Assembly (NCBI GenBank): GCA_900547435.1
Contig: URGO01000008.1
Location: 1-39,355, forward strand
Reading direction: 5' to 3'
Origin: an uncultured Parabacteroides sp.
GTDB lineage: Bacteria > Bacteroidota > Bacteroidia > Bacteroidales > Tannerellaceae
DNA: 39,355 nucleotides
How positions within the stretch are numbered: the stretch's first letter is position 1; every line of letters begins with the position of its first letter. Both the position numbers and the translations under genes were made by a program. The notes under the pieces are model-generated. The model did no database searches, was not told the DNA's origin, and saw only the letters and a list, made by a program, of their open reading frames with translations. Of the stretch, positions 7,656 to 16,005 are shown piece after piece.

Positions 7656-8717
7656 ATGATGGCGGTAAGATATATTATAGGTATAATGAGCAGTCTGCTT
7701 GTTTTGATGGGATGTTCGTCCGATACGTGCGATGTCCGTGCGGCTTGTGTGCGTGATGAAATCGGGAACTACATCATCAAGTGGGAAACGAATCCGCCAA
7801 TCAACGGGGTAGCCAAGATTTATGTCTCAGACACGCCGGATAAGTTTGATATGTCTCAGCCGGTAATCTATGCCGACATCAAAGACGGGTTTGCCCGTTA
7901 TGTGACGCAGGATAATCTGAGACGGCAATATTTCCGGGTTACGTTCAACGATGCTTGCCCGCAAGATATCGCGGCGCGCTATTCGTTTATGGATCATGTT
8001 CAGAATTTCCGGGACCTGGGCGGCTATACGACGCAAAAGGGAAAGCAGGTGAAGTGGGGGATGATTTACCGCTCCGGCAGCATAAGCAAGTATAGTGACC
8101 GCGATTCGCTCCGGCTTATGCTGAGCGGGATAAAAACGATTATCGACCTTCGCCCTCAAGAGGAGATGACCGAACAGCCGATTGGTTTCCCGAATGTAAA
8201 CATTGTCTCTGTCCCGATTTTGGACGGGAATAAGGATGACTTCTTTGAGCGTCTGATGGAGAACAAGGTGCGCAAACGTGATGGAAAGATTTATTTGGAA
8301 GATACCTATATCCGCTTCGTTACGGAATGCTCTGCGGCTTACGCCCGCATCCTGCCGATCTTTTTGGATGAAGCCAATTACCCTATTCTCCTGCATGGAA
8401 CATTGGGAAAAGACCGGGTGGGGTATTTCTCTGCCTTATTACTGACGATACTGGGGGTCCCGTATGATACGGTACTCAAGGATTATCTGGCCTCGAATAG
8501 ATATATCGATCCGAGTTTTATGTCCAAGACGGTATCTGCGCTAAGCTCGGATGCTCAGGAAACCATGACGACATTGCTCCTGGTAAACGAGTCCTTCCTG
8601 AATATAGCCTATAAGGAAATAGACAAGCAATTCGGCTCTTTCAAGGAATATGTCGAGGACGAGCTTGATTTATCTGCTAAAAAACAAGAAAAATTGAAAG
8701 ATATCTTGTTGAGATAG
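7656..8717 (+). CDS. Tyrosine-phosphatase-family lipoprotein lacking the catalytic Cys
   Basis: The product is 353 aa. The first 20 residues form a lipoprotein signal (MSSLLVLMGC, lipid Cys20), so it is tethered to a membrane outside the cytoplasm. Residues about 25-105 look like a beta-sandwich-type N-terminal domain. From residue 112 it is the Y_phosphatase3 family: NFRDLGGY, KWGMIYRSGSISKYS, IDLRPQEEM, then the P-loop region near residues 245-256. The family motif is HCxxGKDRTG; here it reads HGTLGKDRVG, with Gly248 in place of the nucleophilic Cys. The codon is GGA, two base changes from a Cys codon, so a single sequencing error does not explain it. The protein is probably a pseudophosphatase or a phospho-ligand binder. 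It is third in the isomerase-kinase operon, 23 bases after the kinase. An alternative start at the second ATG (7659) removes one residue. Confidence 0.85.
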   Translation: MMAVRYIIGIMSSLLVLMGCSSDTCDVRAACVRDEIGNYIIKWETNPPINGVAKIYVSDTPDKFDMSQPVIYADIKDGFARYVTQDNLRRQYFRVTFNDACPQDIAARYSFMDHVQNFRDLGGYTTQKGKQVKWGMIYRSGSISKYSDRDSLRLMLSGIKTIIDLRPQEEMTEQPIGFPNVNIVSVPILDGNKDDFFERLMENKVRKRDGKIYLEDTYIRFVTECSAAYARILPIFLDEANYPILLHGTLGKDRVGYFSALLLTILGVPYDTVLKDYLASNRYIDPSFMSKTVSALSSDAQETMTTLLLVNESFLNIAYKEIDKQFGSFKEYVEDELDLSAKKQEKLKDILLR

Positions 8718-8739
8718 GGCGCGTTTCGTGAGATTTGCC

Positions 8740-8747
8740 TACCTTTG
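8740..8747 (+). promoter_or_regulatory. Bacteroidetes -7 element of the RNA helicase gene
   Basis: TACCTTTG exactly matches TAnnTTTG. Transcription would begin near 8753, so the open frame's TTG at 8735 cannot be the start codon. The -33 box is weak. It lies 22 bases after the stop of the phosphatase-like gene. Confidence 0.6.
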
Positions 8748-8794
8748 CGGGACAAAAAAAGGTTTCGTATTTACACACCATTAACAATCATAAT

Positions 8795-10525
8795 TTGAAA
8801 ACATTTGAAGAATTAGGAGTTGCCGCACCTATCCTGAAGGCAATTCAAGAGTTGGGATATGAATCTCCCATGCCCGTCCAAGAGGAAGTGATTCCTTTTC
8901 TATTGGGCGAAGATAATGACGTAATAGCATTGGCGCAGACAGGAACCGGAAAGACCGCTGCTTACGGATTACCTATATTACAAAAGATTGACGTAGAGAT
9001 CTGCCAGCCTCAGGCCTTGGTGTTGTGTCCTACACGTGAATTGTGCTTGCAGATTGCCGATGATTTGAATGATTATTCCAAATATATCGACCATCTGAGG
9101 GTGCTTCCGGTCTATGGCGGGTCGAGCATCGAAAGCCAAATCAAGACGCTGAAACGAGGTGTCCATATCGTAGTAGCTACTCCGGGACGCCTATTGGATT
9201 TGATGAACCGCAAGACGGTTAACCTGTCCGCTATTCGCAATGTCATCTTGGATGAAGCAGACGAGATGTTGAACATGGGTTTCTCGGAGAGTATTGATGC
9301 GATTCTGGCTGAGGTACCTACCACAAGGAATATGTTGCTTTTTTCCGCTACGATGCCGCAAGGCATTGCCTCGATTACCCAAAAATACATGAATCATCCG
9401 AAGGAGATAGTTATCGGCAGGAAAAATGAAGGGAATAAGAACATCCGGGATATCTATTATATGGTTCGTGCTCAGGATAAATATTTGGCATTGAAACGTA
9501 TCGCGGATTTTTATCCGAACATATACGGTATTATCTTTTGCCGGACCCGTAAGGAAACACAGGAGATTGCAGATAAGCTGATTCAAGACGGATATAATGC
9601 TGATTCGTTGCATGGCGAGTTGAGTCAGGCGCAACGGGATTATGTGATGCAGAAGTTTCGCATCAAAAATCTGCAGCTCTTGGTGGCGACTGATGTGGCG
9701 GCCCGGGGATTGGATGTAGATGACTTGACGCATGTAATCAACTATGGACTTCCGGATGAGGTTGAATCTTATACGCATCGGCGCGGGCGTACCGGAAGAG
9801 CGGGAAAAACAGGTATCTCTATTTCGATTTGCCATGTAAAAGAGAAGAGAAAGATCAAAGAGATTGAGAAAGTCATCAATAAACAGTTCGAGAAAGGCGA
9901 GATGCCTACCGGCAAGGAGATTTGTGCCAAGCAATTGTTTAATCTGGTAGATCAGATTGAGAAGGTCAAGGTCAACGAAGAAGAAATTGCAGAACTGATG
10001 CCGCAAATCTATCGTAAATTGGAATGGCTGGACAAGGAGGATATCATCAAGCGCATGGTCTCATTGGAATTTAATCGCATGATTGATTATTATAAGGATG
10101 CGGATGAGATAGAGACTATCGATGACAAACCGTCTCGTAAAGACAAGGAGGGAAAGCGGAGCCGTAAGGCAGAAGAGGGTTTTGCCCGTTTATTTATTAA
10201 TTTTGGCAAGAAAGATGGCTTGTTTGTCAATGATTTGATAGATATCGTTCACCGATGCGTCAAAGGGAAAGTGCGGATAGGAAGAATTGACCTGATGGAG
10301 AAGTTTTCTTTCTTTGAAGTAGAAGAGGCTGAAGCACGTCGAGTCGTCAAGCGAATGAATGGATTTGAGCTGGATGGTCGCCGGATTTCTGTGGAATTTG
10401 CTCAGGAAAAAACGGAAGAGGACGAGAAAAGCTCAAAGGGAAAAGGTCGCAAACGCCGTAGTACGGCTCAAAATCGTTTTATGCGTGAGAGCAAGAAACG
10501 GACAGATAAGAAAAAACGGAGATAA
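8795..10525 (+). CDS. DEAD-box ATP-dependent RNA helicase (DeaD/CsdA-like)
   Basis: The product is 576 aa from a TTG at 8795. No in-frame ATG lies between the promoter at 8740-8747 and the conserved KTFEELGVAAPILKAIQELGY start, so TTG is the only reasonable initiator. It unwinds RNA duplexes, typically in ribosome assembly or mRNA turnover in the cold. Visible motifs are the Q motif region (PMPVQEEVIP), Walker A AQTGTGKT, PTRELC, TPGRLLD, the DEAD box in VILDEADEML, SAT, and the C-terminal HRRGRTGRAGKTG. After the helicase core comes a DbpA-type RNA-binding domain (GFARLFINFGKKDGL to RRISVEFAQE) and a very basic tail (KGRKRRS to KKKRR) that should increase RNA affinity. It is probably a single-gene transcript, ended by the terminator at 10538-10573. 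Confidence 0.92.
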   Translation: MKTFEELGVAAPILKAIQELGYESPMPVQEEVIPFLLGEDNDVIALAQTGTGKTAAYGLPILQKIDVEICQPQALVLCPTRELCLQIADDLNDYSKYIDHLRVLPVYGGSSIESQIKTLKRGVHIVVATPGRLLDLMNRKTVNLSAIRNVILDEADEMLNMGFSESIDAILAEVPTTRNMLLFSATMPQGIASITQKYMNHPKEIVIGRKNEGNKNIRDIYYMVRAQDKYLALKRIADFYPNIYGIIFCRTRKETQEIADKLIQDGYNADSLHGELSQAQRDYVMQKFRIKNLQLLVATDVAARGLDVDDLTHVINYGLPDEVESYTHRRGRTGRAGKTGISISICHVKEKRKIKEIEKVINKQFEKGEMPTGKEICAKQLFNLVDQIEKVKVNEEEIAELMPQIYRKLEWLDKEDIIKRMVSLEFNRMIDYYKDADEIETIDDKPSRKDKEGKRSRKAEEGFARLFINFGKKDGLFVNDLIDIVHRCVKGKVRIGRIDLMEKFSFFEVEEAEARRVVKRMNGFELDGRRISVEFAQEKTEEDEKSSKGKGRKRRSTAQNRFMRESKKRTDKKKRR

Positions 10526-10537
10526 AGCTTATATGGC

Positions 10538-10573
10538 AAAAAAAGAGGATGCGTTGACGCATCCTCTTTTTTT
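10538..10573. terminator. Bidirectional terminator
   Basis: A 17-bp perfect inverted repeat (10538-10554 with 10557-10573) has a two-base loop; each arm consists of a GC-rich part and seven A or T, so it works as an intrinsic terminator on both strands. It separates the convergent helicase gene and the minus-strand division operon, whose last gene ends at 10595. Confidence 0.9.
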
Positions 10574-10594
10574 GCTTGAAAAATAATAGGGGTA

Positions 10595-11044
10595 TTATGA
10601 AAGCAGTCTCTTTACGGTTTCTGAAATAGCACGGCCTTCGGCTTTTCCGGCTAAAGCTTTTGAGGCAACGCCCATAACTTTCCCCATCTCTTTGGCAGAT
10701 GTTGCGCCTACCTCGGCGATGATTTTCTTCAATTCAGCTTCCAACTCTTCAGCTGACATTTGTTTGGGCAGATACTTTTCCAATACAGCTACTTGAGCCA
10801 ACTCACCGTCTGCCAGGTCCTGACGGCCTTGTTGCGTATAGATAGCTGCGGAATCTTTCCCTTGTTTCACTAACTTTTGGAGCAGCTTCAGCGCATCTGC
10901 ATCTGTTAGTGTATCATTAGCTCCCGGTGCCGTTTTAGCTTCCAAAAATACTTTCTTTACATTTCTCAAAGTTTCGAGGGCAACTTTGTCTTTTGCCTTC
11001 ATTGCGTTTTTAATGTCTTCGCTGACTTTATCAAATAAATCCAT
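10595..11044 (-). CDS. GatB/YqeY domain-containing protein
   Basis: The product is 149 aa, full length for the YqeY family, with MDLFDKVSEDIKNAMKAKDK at the start and the conserved YLPKQMSAEELE and AKEMGKVMGVASKALAGKAEG blocks. The domain is the tRNA-binding-like tail of the amidotransferase subunit GatB found as a stand-alone protein; its exact role is unclear. It is the last gene of the murG-to-ftsZ run, 24 bases after ftsZ, a position it also holds in other Bacteroidales. The terminator at 10538-10573 follows. Confidence 0.92.
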   Translation of the reverse strand: MDLFDKVSEDIKNAMKAKDKVALETLRNVKKVFLEAKTAPGANDTLTDADALKLLQKLVKQGKDSAAIYTQQGRQDLADGELAQVAVLEKYLPKQMSAEELEAELKKIIAEVGATSAKEMGKVMGVASKALAGKAEGRAISETVKRLLS

Positions 11045-11068
11045 AATATAATATATGTATTAAATATC

Positions 11069-12427
11069 TTATCTAAAACTGATGACCGGATTAGAGTTAT
11101 TGCTGTTATCCGGTTTCTTGGCATAGGTATTGTTTGTCGGAGTAAATCCGCTTACCTCTTCTATGACTTCGGGCGTTTCCCCTCGGCGTAACTGATTGAA
11201 CTTGCGGATATCCCGACTATAGGTCGGTGTATCTTCCAATTGAACAATCAGGGTGTCATCATCCAGTTCTTCTGCGGTTAAGACTATTACTTCGGCTTGA
11301 GAACGGAATTGATTGGGCTTATAGCCGTACTTAATCATTAATTCACGTTCTTTTTCCTCGCGTGCATGGCGTTCGGCTTCTTGCCGTTGCTCTTCTTCCG
11401 TGCGCAGTTCTTGTGCGGCATGATGTTGTTTGGCGATTTCCGGGATGTCATCCAGTCCGAAACCGGTAGCCAGGATTGTGATTTTAATTTTATCTCCCAA
11501 TGTGTCATCGAATCCGAATCCCCATTTTACCCGGAATTTCGTGCGGAAACGCGCCATGAACTTATGGACTTCGCCCATTTCATCAATCCGGAATTCATTA
11601 TCATGGCTGGAATAAATGTTGAACAAGATGCGTTGCGCATTGTACACATCGTTATTATTCAGCAATGGGGACTTTAATGCCTGGTCAATGGCTTGTTGCA
11701 AACGGCCTTCTCCTTCTCCATAACCATTACTCATCAAGGCTACACCTCCATCGGTCATTGTTGTCTTTACATCCGCAAAGTCCAGGTTTTGGACGCCCCG
11801 GATGGTGATAATCTCGGCAATGCTTTTGGCGGCAATAGTCAGCACTTCATCCGCCTTGGCATAGGCTTTGGAGGCACTCATGCCAATATCGGAATAAATT
11901 TCGCGTACGCGTTCGTTATTGATAACCAGTAAGGCATCTACATGCTTGGATATTTCTTCGACGCCCTCCAAGGCCTGCACGATTTTGAATTGTCCTTCAA
12001 ACTCGAACGGAATGGTAACGATACCGACCGTCAAGATTCCCATCTCTTTTGAGATACGTGCGACAACCGGAGCCGCACCGGTACCGGTTCCACCTCCCAT
12101 ACCTGCGGTAATGAAGGCCATACGTGTCCCGTCGCTTAACATTTGCCGGATCTCCTCTTCGCTTTCTTCGGCTGCTTTCCGTCCCCTTTCGGGCTGGTCG
12201 CCTGAACCTAAGCCGCAAGTGGTGGTTTGTCCCAACAGCAGCTTAACCGGAACATCCGAACCGTTCAATGCTTGTCTATCAGTATTGCATAACATAAAGG
12301 AAACATCATGAATGCCTTCCTTATACATATTGGTTACGGCATTTCCGCCACCTCCTCCGACTCCGATTACCTTTATAATAGAATCCGGATTAGTCGGAAT
12401 ATTTACGTCTAATAATTCGTCTTCCAT
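11069..12427 (-). CDS. ftsZ: Cell division protein FtsZ
   Basis: The product is 452 aa. FtsZ is the tubulin-like GTPase that polymerises into the cytokinetic ring. The GTP-binding glycines (IGVGGGGGNAVTNM) and the tubulin signature GGGTGTG (residues 111-117) are present, as is the synergy-loop region NLDFADVKTTM. After the core there is an extended, charged region rich in Glu/Arg (about residues 340-365) and a variable linker; the protein ends in a short terminal peptide, NPVISFR, the presumed binding site for FtsA. The length is greater than E. coli FtsZ (383 aa), as is usual in Bacteroidetes. It starts 15 bases downstream of ftsA. Confidence 0.97.
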   Translation of the reverse strand: MEDELLDVNIPTNPDSIIKVIGVGGGGGNAVTNMYKEGIHDVSFMLCNTDRQALNGSDVPVKLLLGQTTTCGLGSGDQPERGRKAAEESEEEIRQMLSDGTRMAFITAGMGGGTGTGAAPVVARISKEMGILTVGIVTIPFEFEGQFKIVQALEGVEEISKHVDALLVINNERVREIYSDIGMSASKAYAKADEVLTIAAKSIAEIITIRGVQNLDFADVKTTMTDGGVALMSNGYGEGEGRLQQAIDQALKSPLLNNNDVYNAQRILFNIYSSHDNEFRIDEMGEVHKFMARFRTKFRVKWGFGFDDTLGDKIKITILATGFGLDDIPEIAKQHHAAQELRTEEEQRQEAERHAREEKERELMIKYGYKPNQFRSQAEVIVLTAEELDDDTLIVQLEDTPTYSRDIRKFNQLRRGETPEVIEEVSGFTPTNNTYAKKPDNSNNSNPVISFR

Positions 12428-12442
12428 AATCTGCTGTGTTTA

Positions 12443-13858
12443 TTAAATATCACCACCATTAAAAAGATCGCGACCCCATTTGTCCCAAATATCTCTGATG
12501 CCTTTGCCCTTGCCTTTACCTTTGTTCTCTTCGTCTGCCTTCTCTGTTGTTTTTTGAGAAGCTGTTTTTTCAGCATCTTTCTCCTTATTCTCGTCAGGCG
12601 TTACGAAAGAAACAGGTTCCGGTTTCGGGATTTCCGGTTGAGGTTCCTCTATCACGATAGGCTGTTTTACCACTTTGGGTTCCGGCTTTACCTCCGGTTT
12701 TAGCGCGCAGTTCTCATGTCCTTGCAACAACAAGGCGACGGCCGTAGTAAATTCCGGATTATTGGCAATCATTTCTACGCTGCTATCGATTGTTCCTTTT
12801 CGGATCAGCGGATAATGCACTTCCATACCGAAGCGTTGGCTTACGGCTTCACGAAGTCCGTTCAGTGCCGAACCGCCTCCGGCAATGAATATCTTGAATC
12901 CGGTATCCTTAGCTACACCTGCATCCTCCAGACGTGCGTATGCATTCTCCACAATTTCCCGAGAGCGGGCTTCTACGATTTCATTCAAATTGGATAAAGG
13001 CATTTCCTGCATCCGGAAATCATCCATTTTGTTGATTTCTATCTTCTCCTGTTCTTTATCCCGATCTAACGGCAATGCGCTTCCGTACATGCGTTTCAAT
13101 CGTTCGGCCTCCATTTCGGAGACTTTCAGCGTCATGATATCACGTGTAATCAAGTGTGCGCCCAACGGAACCACCGTTACCGCCTTTAATCTTCCATTCT
13201 TATAAATAGTAACCGAAGTTACGCCGGCACCAAAATCAATCAATGCCGCCCCTTGCTTATCGGCCGGAGTAAGAACCAAATCCGTCAAAGCCAAAGGTGA
13301 AACCAAAATACCTGCAATCTGCAATTTGAGCCGGTCGGCTATGTTCGTCAGGATAGAACGGCGGATTGTCGGTTGGCCGACAATCAGTTTGTAACGGGCC
13401 TCGATGAGTGAGCACGAGATTCCCAACGGGTCATTCTCTTCTTTTCCATCCAACAGATACACCGGAGGAATAATCTCCAGCACATCCAACATGGCCGGAT
13501 GATATGACCGGCACTCTTCGTCTAATTGTCTCAATACCGAGGAGGTCACTTCGCCTTCCGCACCTAATACTTTGGAAACCGTGTGGTCGATGGTTCGGAT
13601 GGATTTGCTCCCGACACCGACATAAATCTTCCCGATTTGGATTCCTCCGGCTTTGTTTTCCAACTTGCGGAGAATGCGCCTGATCTTGTTGGCCGTTTCT
13701 TCCACATTATATACACATCCCCGACGAATGCATCCTTCTGATTTTTCTACATCATAAGCCATGATGGAAAGAACATCATTCTCATTCTTTCTTCCGACCA
13801 TCCCGACAATATGGGAAGTGCCCAAGTCGATTACCGCTATGAAGTCTGTGTATGTCAT
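12443..13858 (-). CDS. ftsA: Cell division protein FtsA
   Basis: The product is 471 aa. FtsA is an actin-family ATPase that tethers FtsZ to the membrane and recruits later division proteins. The N-terminal phosphate loop (IDLGTSHIVGMVG), the central IDFGAGVTSVTIY and the C-terminal FIAGGGSALNGL match the actin fold. After the core there is a Pro/Glu/Lys-rich linker of about 60 residues (roughly 385-450), unusually long compared with E. coli, then a final amphipathic helix (IRDIWDKWGRDLF), the membrane-targeting sequence. It lies between ftsQ (9 bases) and ftsZ (15 bases). Confidence 0.96.
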   Translation of the reverse strand: MTYTDFIAVIDLGTSHIVGMVGRKNENDVLSIMAYDVEKSEGCIRRGCVYNVEETANKIRRILRKLENKAGGIQIGKIYVGVGSKSIRTIDHTVSKVLGAEGEVTSSVLRQLDEECRSYHPAMLDVLEIIPPVYLLDGKEENDPLGISCSLIEARYKLIVGQPTIRRSILTNIADRLKLQIAGILVSPLALTDLVLTPADKQGAALIDFGAGVTSVTIYKNGRLKAVTVVPLGAHLITRDIMTLKVSEMEAERLKRMYGSALPLDRDKEQEKIEINKMDDFRMQEMPLSNLNEIVEARSREIVENAYARLEDAGVAKDTGFKIFIAGGGSALNGLREAVSQRFGMEVHYPLIRKGTIDSSVEMIANNPEFTTAVALLLQGHENCALKPEVKPEPKVVKQPIVIEEPQPEIPKPEPVSFVTPDENKEKDAEKTASQKTTEKADEENKGKGKGKGIRDIWDKWGRDLFNGGDI

Positions 13859-13867
13859 ATCTCTATT

Positions 13868-14596
13868 TTATCTTTTAGTACAAACGATTTGATTCTTATA
13901 TTTCAAGTTAATAGCACTATACTTATCCCAACCCACTTTGGGAATAGCTTGTTCGTAAAAGAGTCTTAGTTTTTCCAGTTTTCCCGGATAATCATCAAAC
14001 GACCCCAAGATAATCCGATGGTTACCTACGCGGGGGATCAACTCGATGTTTTTATCGGCATCCACGTAAATCTGTTCTATCTGGTCATTCCAAAACTCAT
14101 TATCTTGCAAATATAATGCAAATTTATAGAGTTCGTTCTTCGCGAACTCTTTTTCTACATAACCGCTGGCAACTAAGACATGCGCCACATAATGGCGGCT
14201 TAACGGCATGACGCTTCCGACATTATCTATATAATAATTGCCCGACGGACTATTCACCCGCAAGATAGGCATTTTTTGTTCGATTTCCAACTTTATCAGG
14301 CGCGAAGGTGTTTTATAGACCTCTACATGCGAAATCATGTCATTACTTAGCAGTTCTGTCTCTATCTTTTCCGTGTTGATGGTATTCATCGGTTTCTTTA
14401 CCGGATAGAGTTTGCTCTTCTTGAGCAGATAAACCAGATCTCCATCGGTAACAAAATGCTTGTCAAGGCTATCTCTGACAATAATCTCCAAGCCTTGGCA
14501 CGCGCCATCCTCCTTTACATCCCGAAAGAAGTAGGCACTTACTACGACATAGCATGTAAGCAACGTAGCGATAATGATGGACAATACTCGAATCAC
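13868..14596 (-). CDS. ftsQ: Cell division protein FtsQ/DivIB
   Basis: The product is 242 aa. FtsQ is a bitopic division protein linking cytoplasmic ring assembly to peptidoglycan synthesis. One N-terminal membrane segment (about residues 4-24) is followed by a POTRA-like domain (GLEIIVRDSLDKHFVTDGDL) and the FtsQ domain with KLEIEQKMPILRV and YYIDNVGSVMPLS. The start is GTG at 14596; its last two bases and the next form the TGA stop of murC (GTGA overlap), indicating translational coupling. The order murC-ftsQ-ftsA-ftsZ supports the assignment in spite of the family's low conservation. Confidence 0.92.
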   Translation of the reverse strand: MIRVLSIIIATLLTCYVVVSAYFFRDVKEDGACQGLEIIVRDSLDKHFVTDGDLVYLLKKSKLYPVKKPMNTINTEKIETELLSNDMISHVEVYKTPSRLIKLEIEQKMPILRVNSPSGNYYIDNVGSVMPLSRHYVAHVLVASGYVEKEFAKNELYKFALYLQDNEFWNDQIEQIYVDADKNIELIPRVGNHRIILGSFDDYPGKLEKLRLFYEQAIPKVGWDKYSAINLKYKNQIVCTKR

Positions 14597-15975
14597 AGCT
14601 TCTCTACTATTTGTTTAACAGGTTCAACCAATCGGTCTATATCTCCGGCTCCCAGCATCAATACGACATCCCATGTCGGAGCTTCTTTCTCCGCCAAGGC
14701 AAGGAGCTCTTCTTTGCGAATCATCTTCTTGTCGGAAACCGTTACCTTGTCGAAGATGATTTGCGAAGTAACACCCGGAATGGGCTTTTCCCGTGCCGGA
14801 TAGATATCCAGCAAGATAAGCTCGTCCAACAAAGAAAGGCTTTGGGCAAAATCCTCGGCAAAGTCCCGGGTCCTCGTGTATAGGTGCGGCTGGAAGATGC
14901 CTGTAATCTTTTTCCCTTTATACAGTTCCTTGACGGAAAGGATGCTTGCCTTCAGCTCCGCCGGATGGTGCGCATAGTCGTCCAATAGGACAATATTCTC
15001 TTTCTTGACATGGAAATCGAATCGGCGTACCGGACCCGCGAAGCTCTTCATGCCCTGCTTTATCTCCTCTTCCGTCACGCCATTCAGCCAGGCTAATGCC
15101 ATAGCGGCTACGCCATTTTCTATGTTGACTTTAACCGGAACACCCAACTGGATATCCGGGATGCATACATCCGGAGCCACGAAATCAAAGAAAATCTCTC
15201 CGTTCCCAATCCGGATATTCTTTGCGTAAAAGTCAGCCTCCTCGGTGGCCGAATAGGTATATAGTTTCACGCCCGGTTTCAATTGCGGGAGCAGATTCAC
15301 CCCTTTCTTCAGAATCAGGCACCCGTCCGGGCGAATCAACGAAGTGAAATGTTCGAAGCTCTCCCGATAGGCTTCCGGCGTTCCGTAAATGTCCAGATGG
15401 TCAGGGTCTACCGCGGTAATAACCGCCATGTAGGGATTCAACCAATGGAAAGAACGGTCGAACTCATCCGCCTCGATCACGGTCAGGTCACTTTGGTCCG
15501 ATAGCATCAGATTGCTTTGGTAATTCTTCAGGATTCCCCCCAAGAAAGCGTTGCAATCTACGTGCGATTGCTTCAAGAGGTGAGCCGCCATGGAGGATGT
15601 CGTGGTCTTCCCGTGTGTCCCGGCAACACATAAGCCCCGGGCATAACGGGTTATCTCGCCCAAGACGCGGGCACGCTTCATGATGGTAAATCCGCCCTGG
15701 CGGAAATAGGTCAGTTCGGTATGCGTCTCCGGTACGGCCGGTGTGTAAACGACCAAGGTGGATTCCGGATGTTTGCAATCTTCCGGAATCAGTTCTGTAT
15801 TATCTTCGTAATGGATGGAAGCCCCTTCTTGAATCAGCTCTGCGGTCAGTTCGGAGGGCGTTTTGTCATATCCGGCTACCCGTTTCCCTTTCGCCAGGAA
15901 ATAACGAATCAACGCACTCATCCCGATGCCCCCGGCACCGACAAAGTAGACTGATGTTATCTTTTGTATATCCAT
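14593..15975 (-). CDS. murC: UDP-N-acetylmuramate--L-alanine ligase MurC
   Basis: The product is 460 aa from ATG 15975 (a GTG at 15981 would add two residues). MurC adds L-alanine to UDP-N-acetylmuramic acid, the first peptide step of peptidoglycan precursor synthesis in the cytoplasm. Visible parts are the N-terminal Rossmann-like GAGGIGMSALIRYFL, the ATP-binding AGTHGKTTTSSM P-loop, and the Mur-ligase centre DEFDRSFHWL and VDPDHLDIYG, then LLDDYAHHPAE and FQPHLYTRTRD in the C-terminal domain. It starts about 30 bases after murG and overlaps ftsQ. Confidence 0.95.
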   Translation of the reverse strand: MDIQKITSVYFVGAGGIGMSALIRYFLAKGKRVAGYDKTPSELTAELIQEGASIHYEDNTELIPEDCKHPESTLVVYTPAVPETHTELTYFRQGGFTIMKRARVLGEITRYARGLCVAGTHGKTTTSSMAAHLLKQSHVDCNAFLGGILKNYQSNLMLSDQSDLTVIEADEFDRSFHWLNPYMAVITAVDPDHLDIYGTPEAYRESFEHFTSLIRPDGCLILKKGVNLLPQLKPGVKLYTYSATEEADFYAKNIRIGNGEIFFDFVAPDVCIPDIQLGVPVKVNIENGVAAMALAWLNGVTEEEIKQGMKSFAGPVRRFDFHVKKENIVLLDDYAHHPAELKASILSVKELYKGKKITGIFQPHLYTRTRDFAEDFAQSLSLLDELILLDIYPAREKPIPGVTSQIIFDKVTVSDKKMIRKEELLALAEKEAPTWDVVLMLGAGDIDRLVEPVKQIVEKL

Positions 15976-16005
15976 ATTCACGTTTTTGAGGAATCTCCAA
16001 AATTA

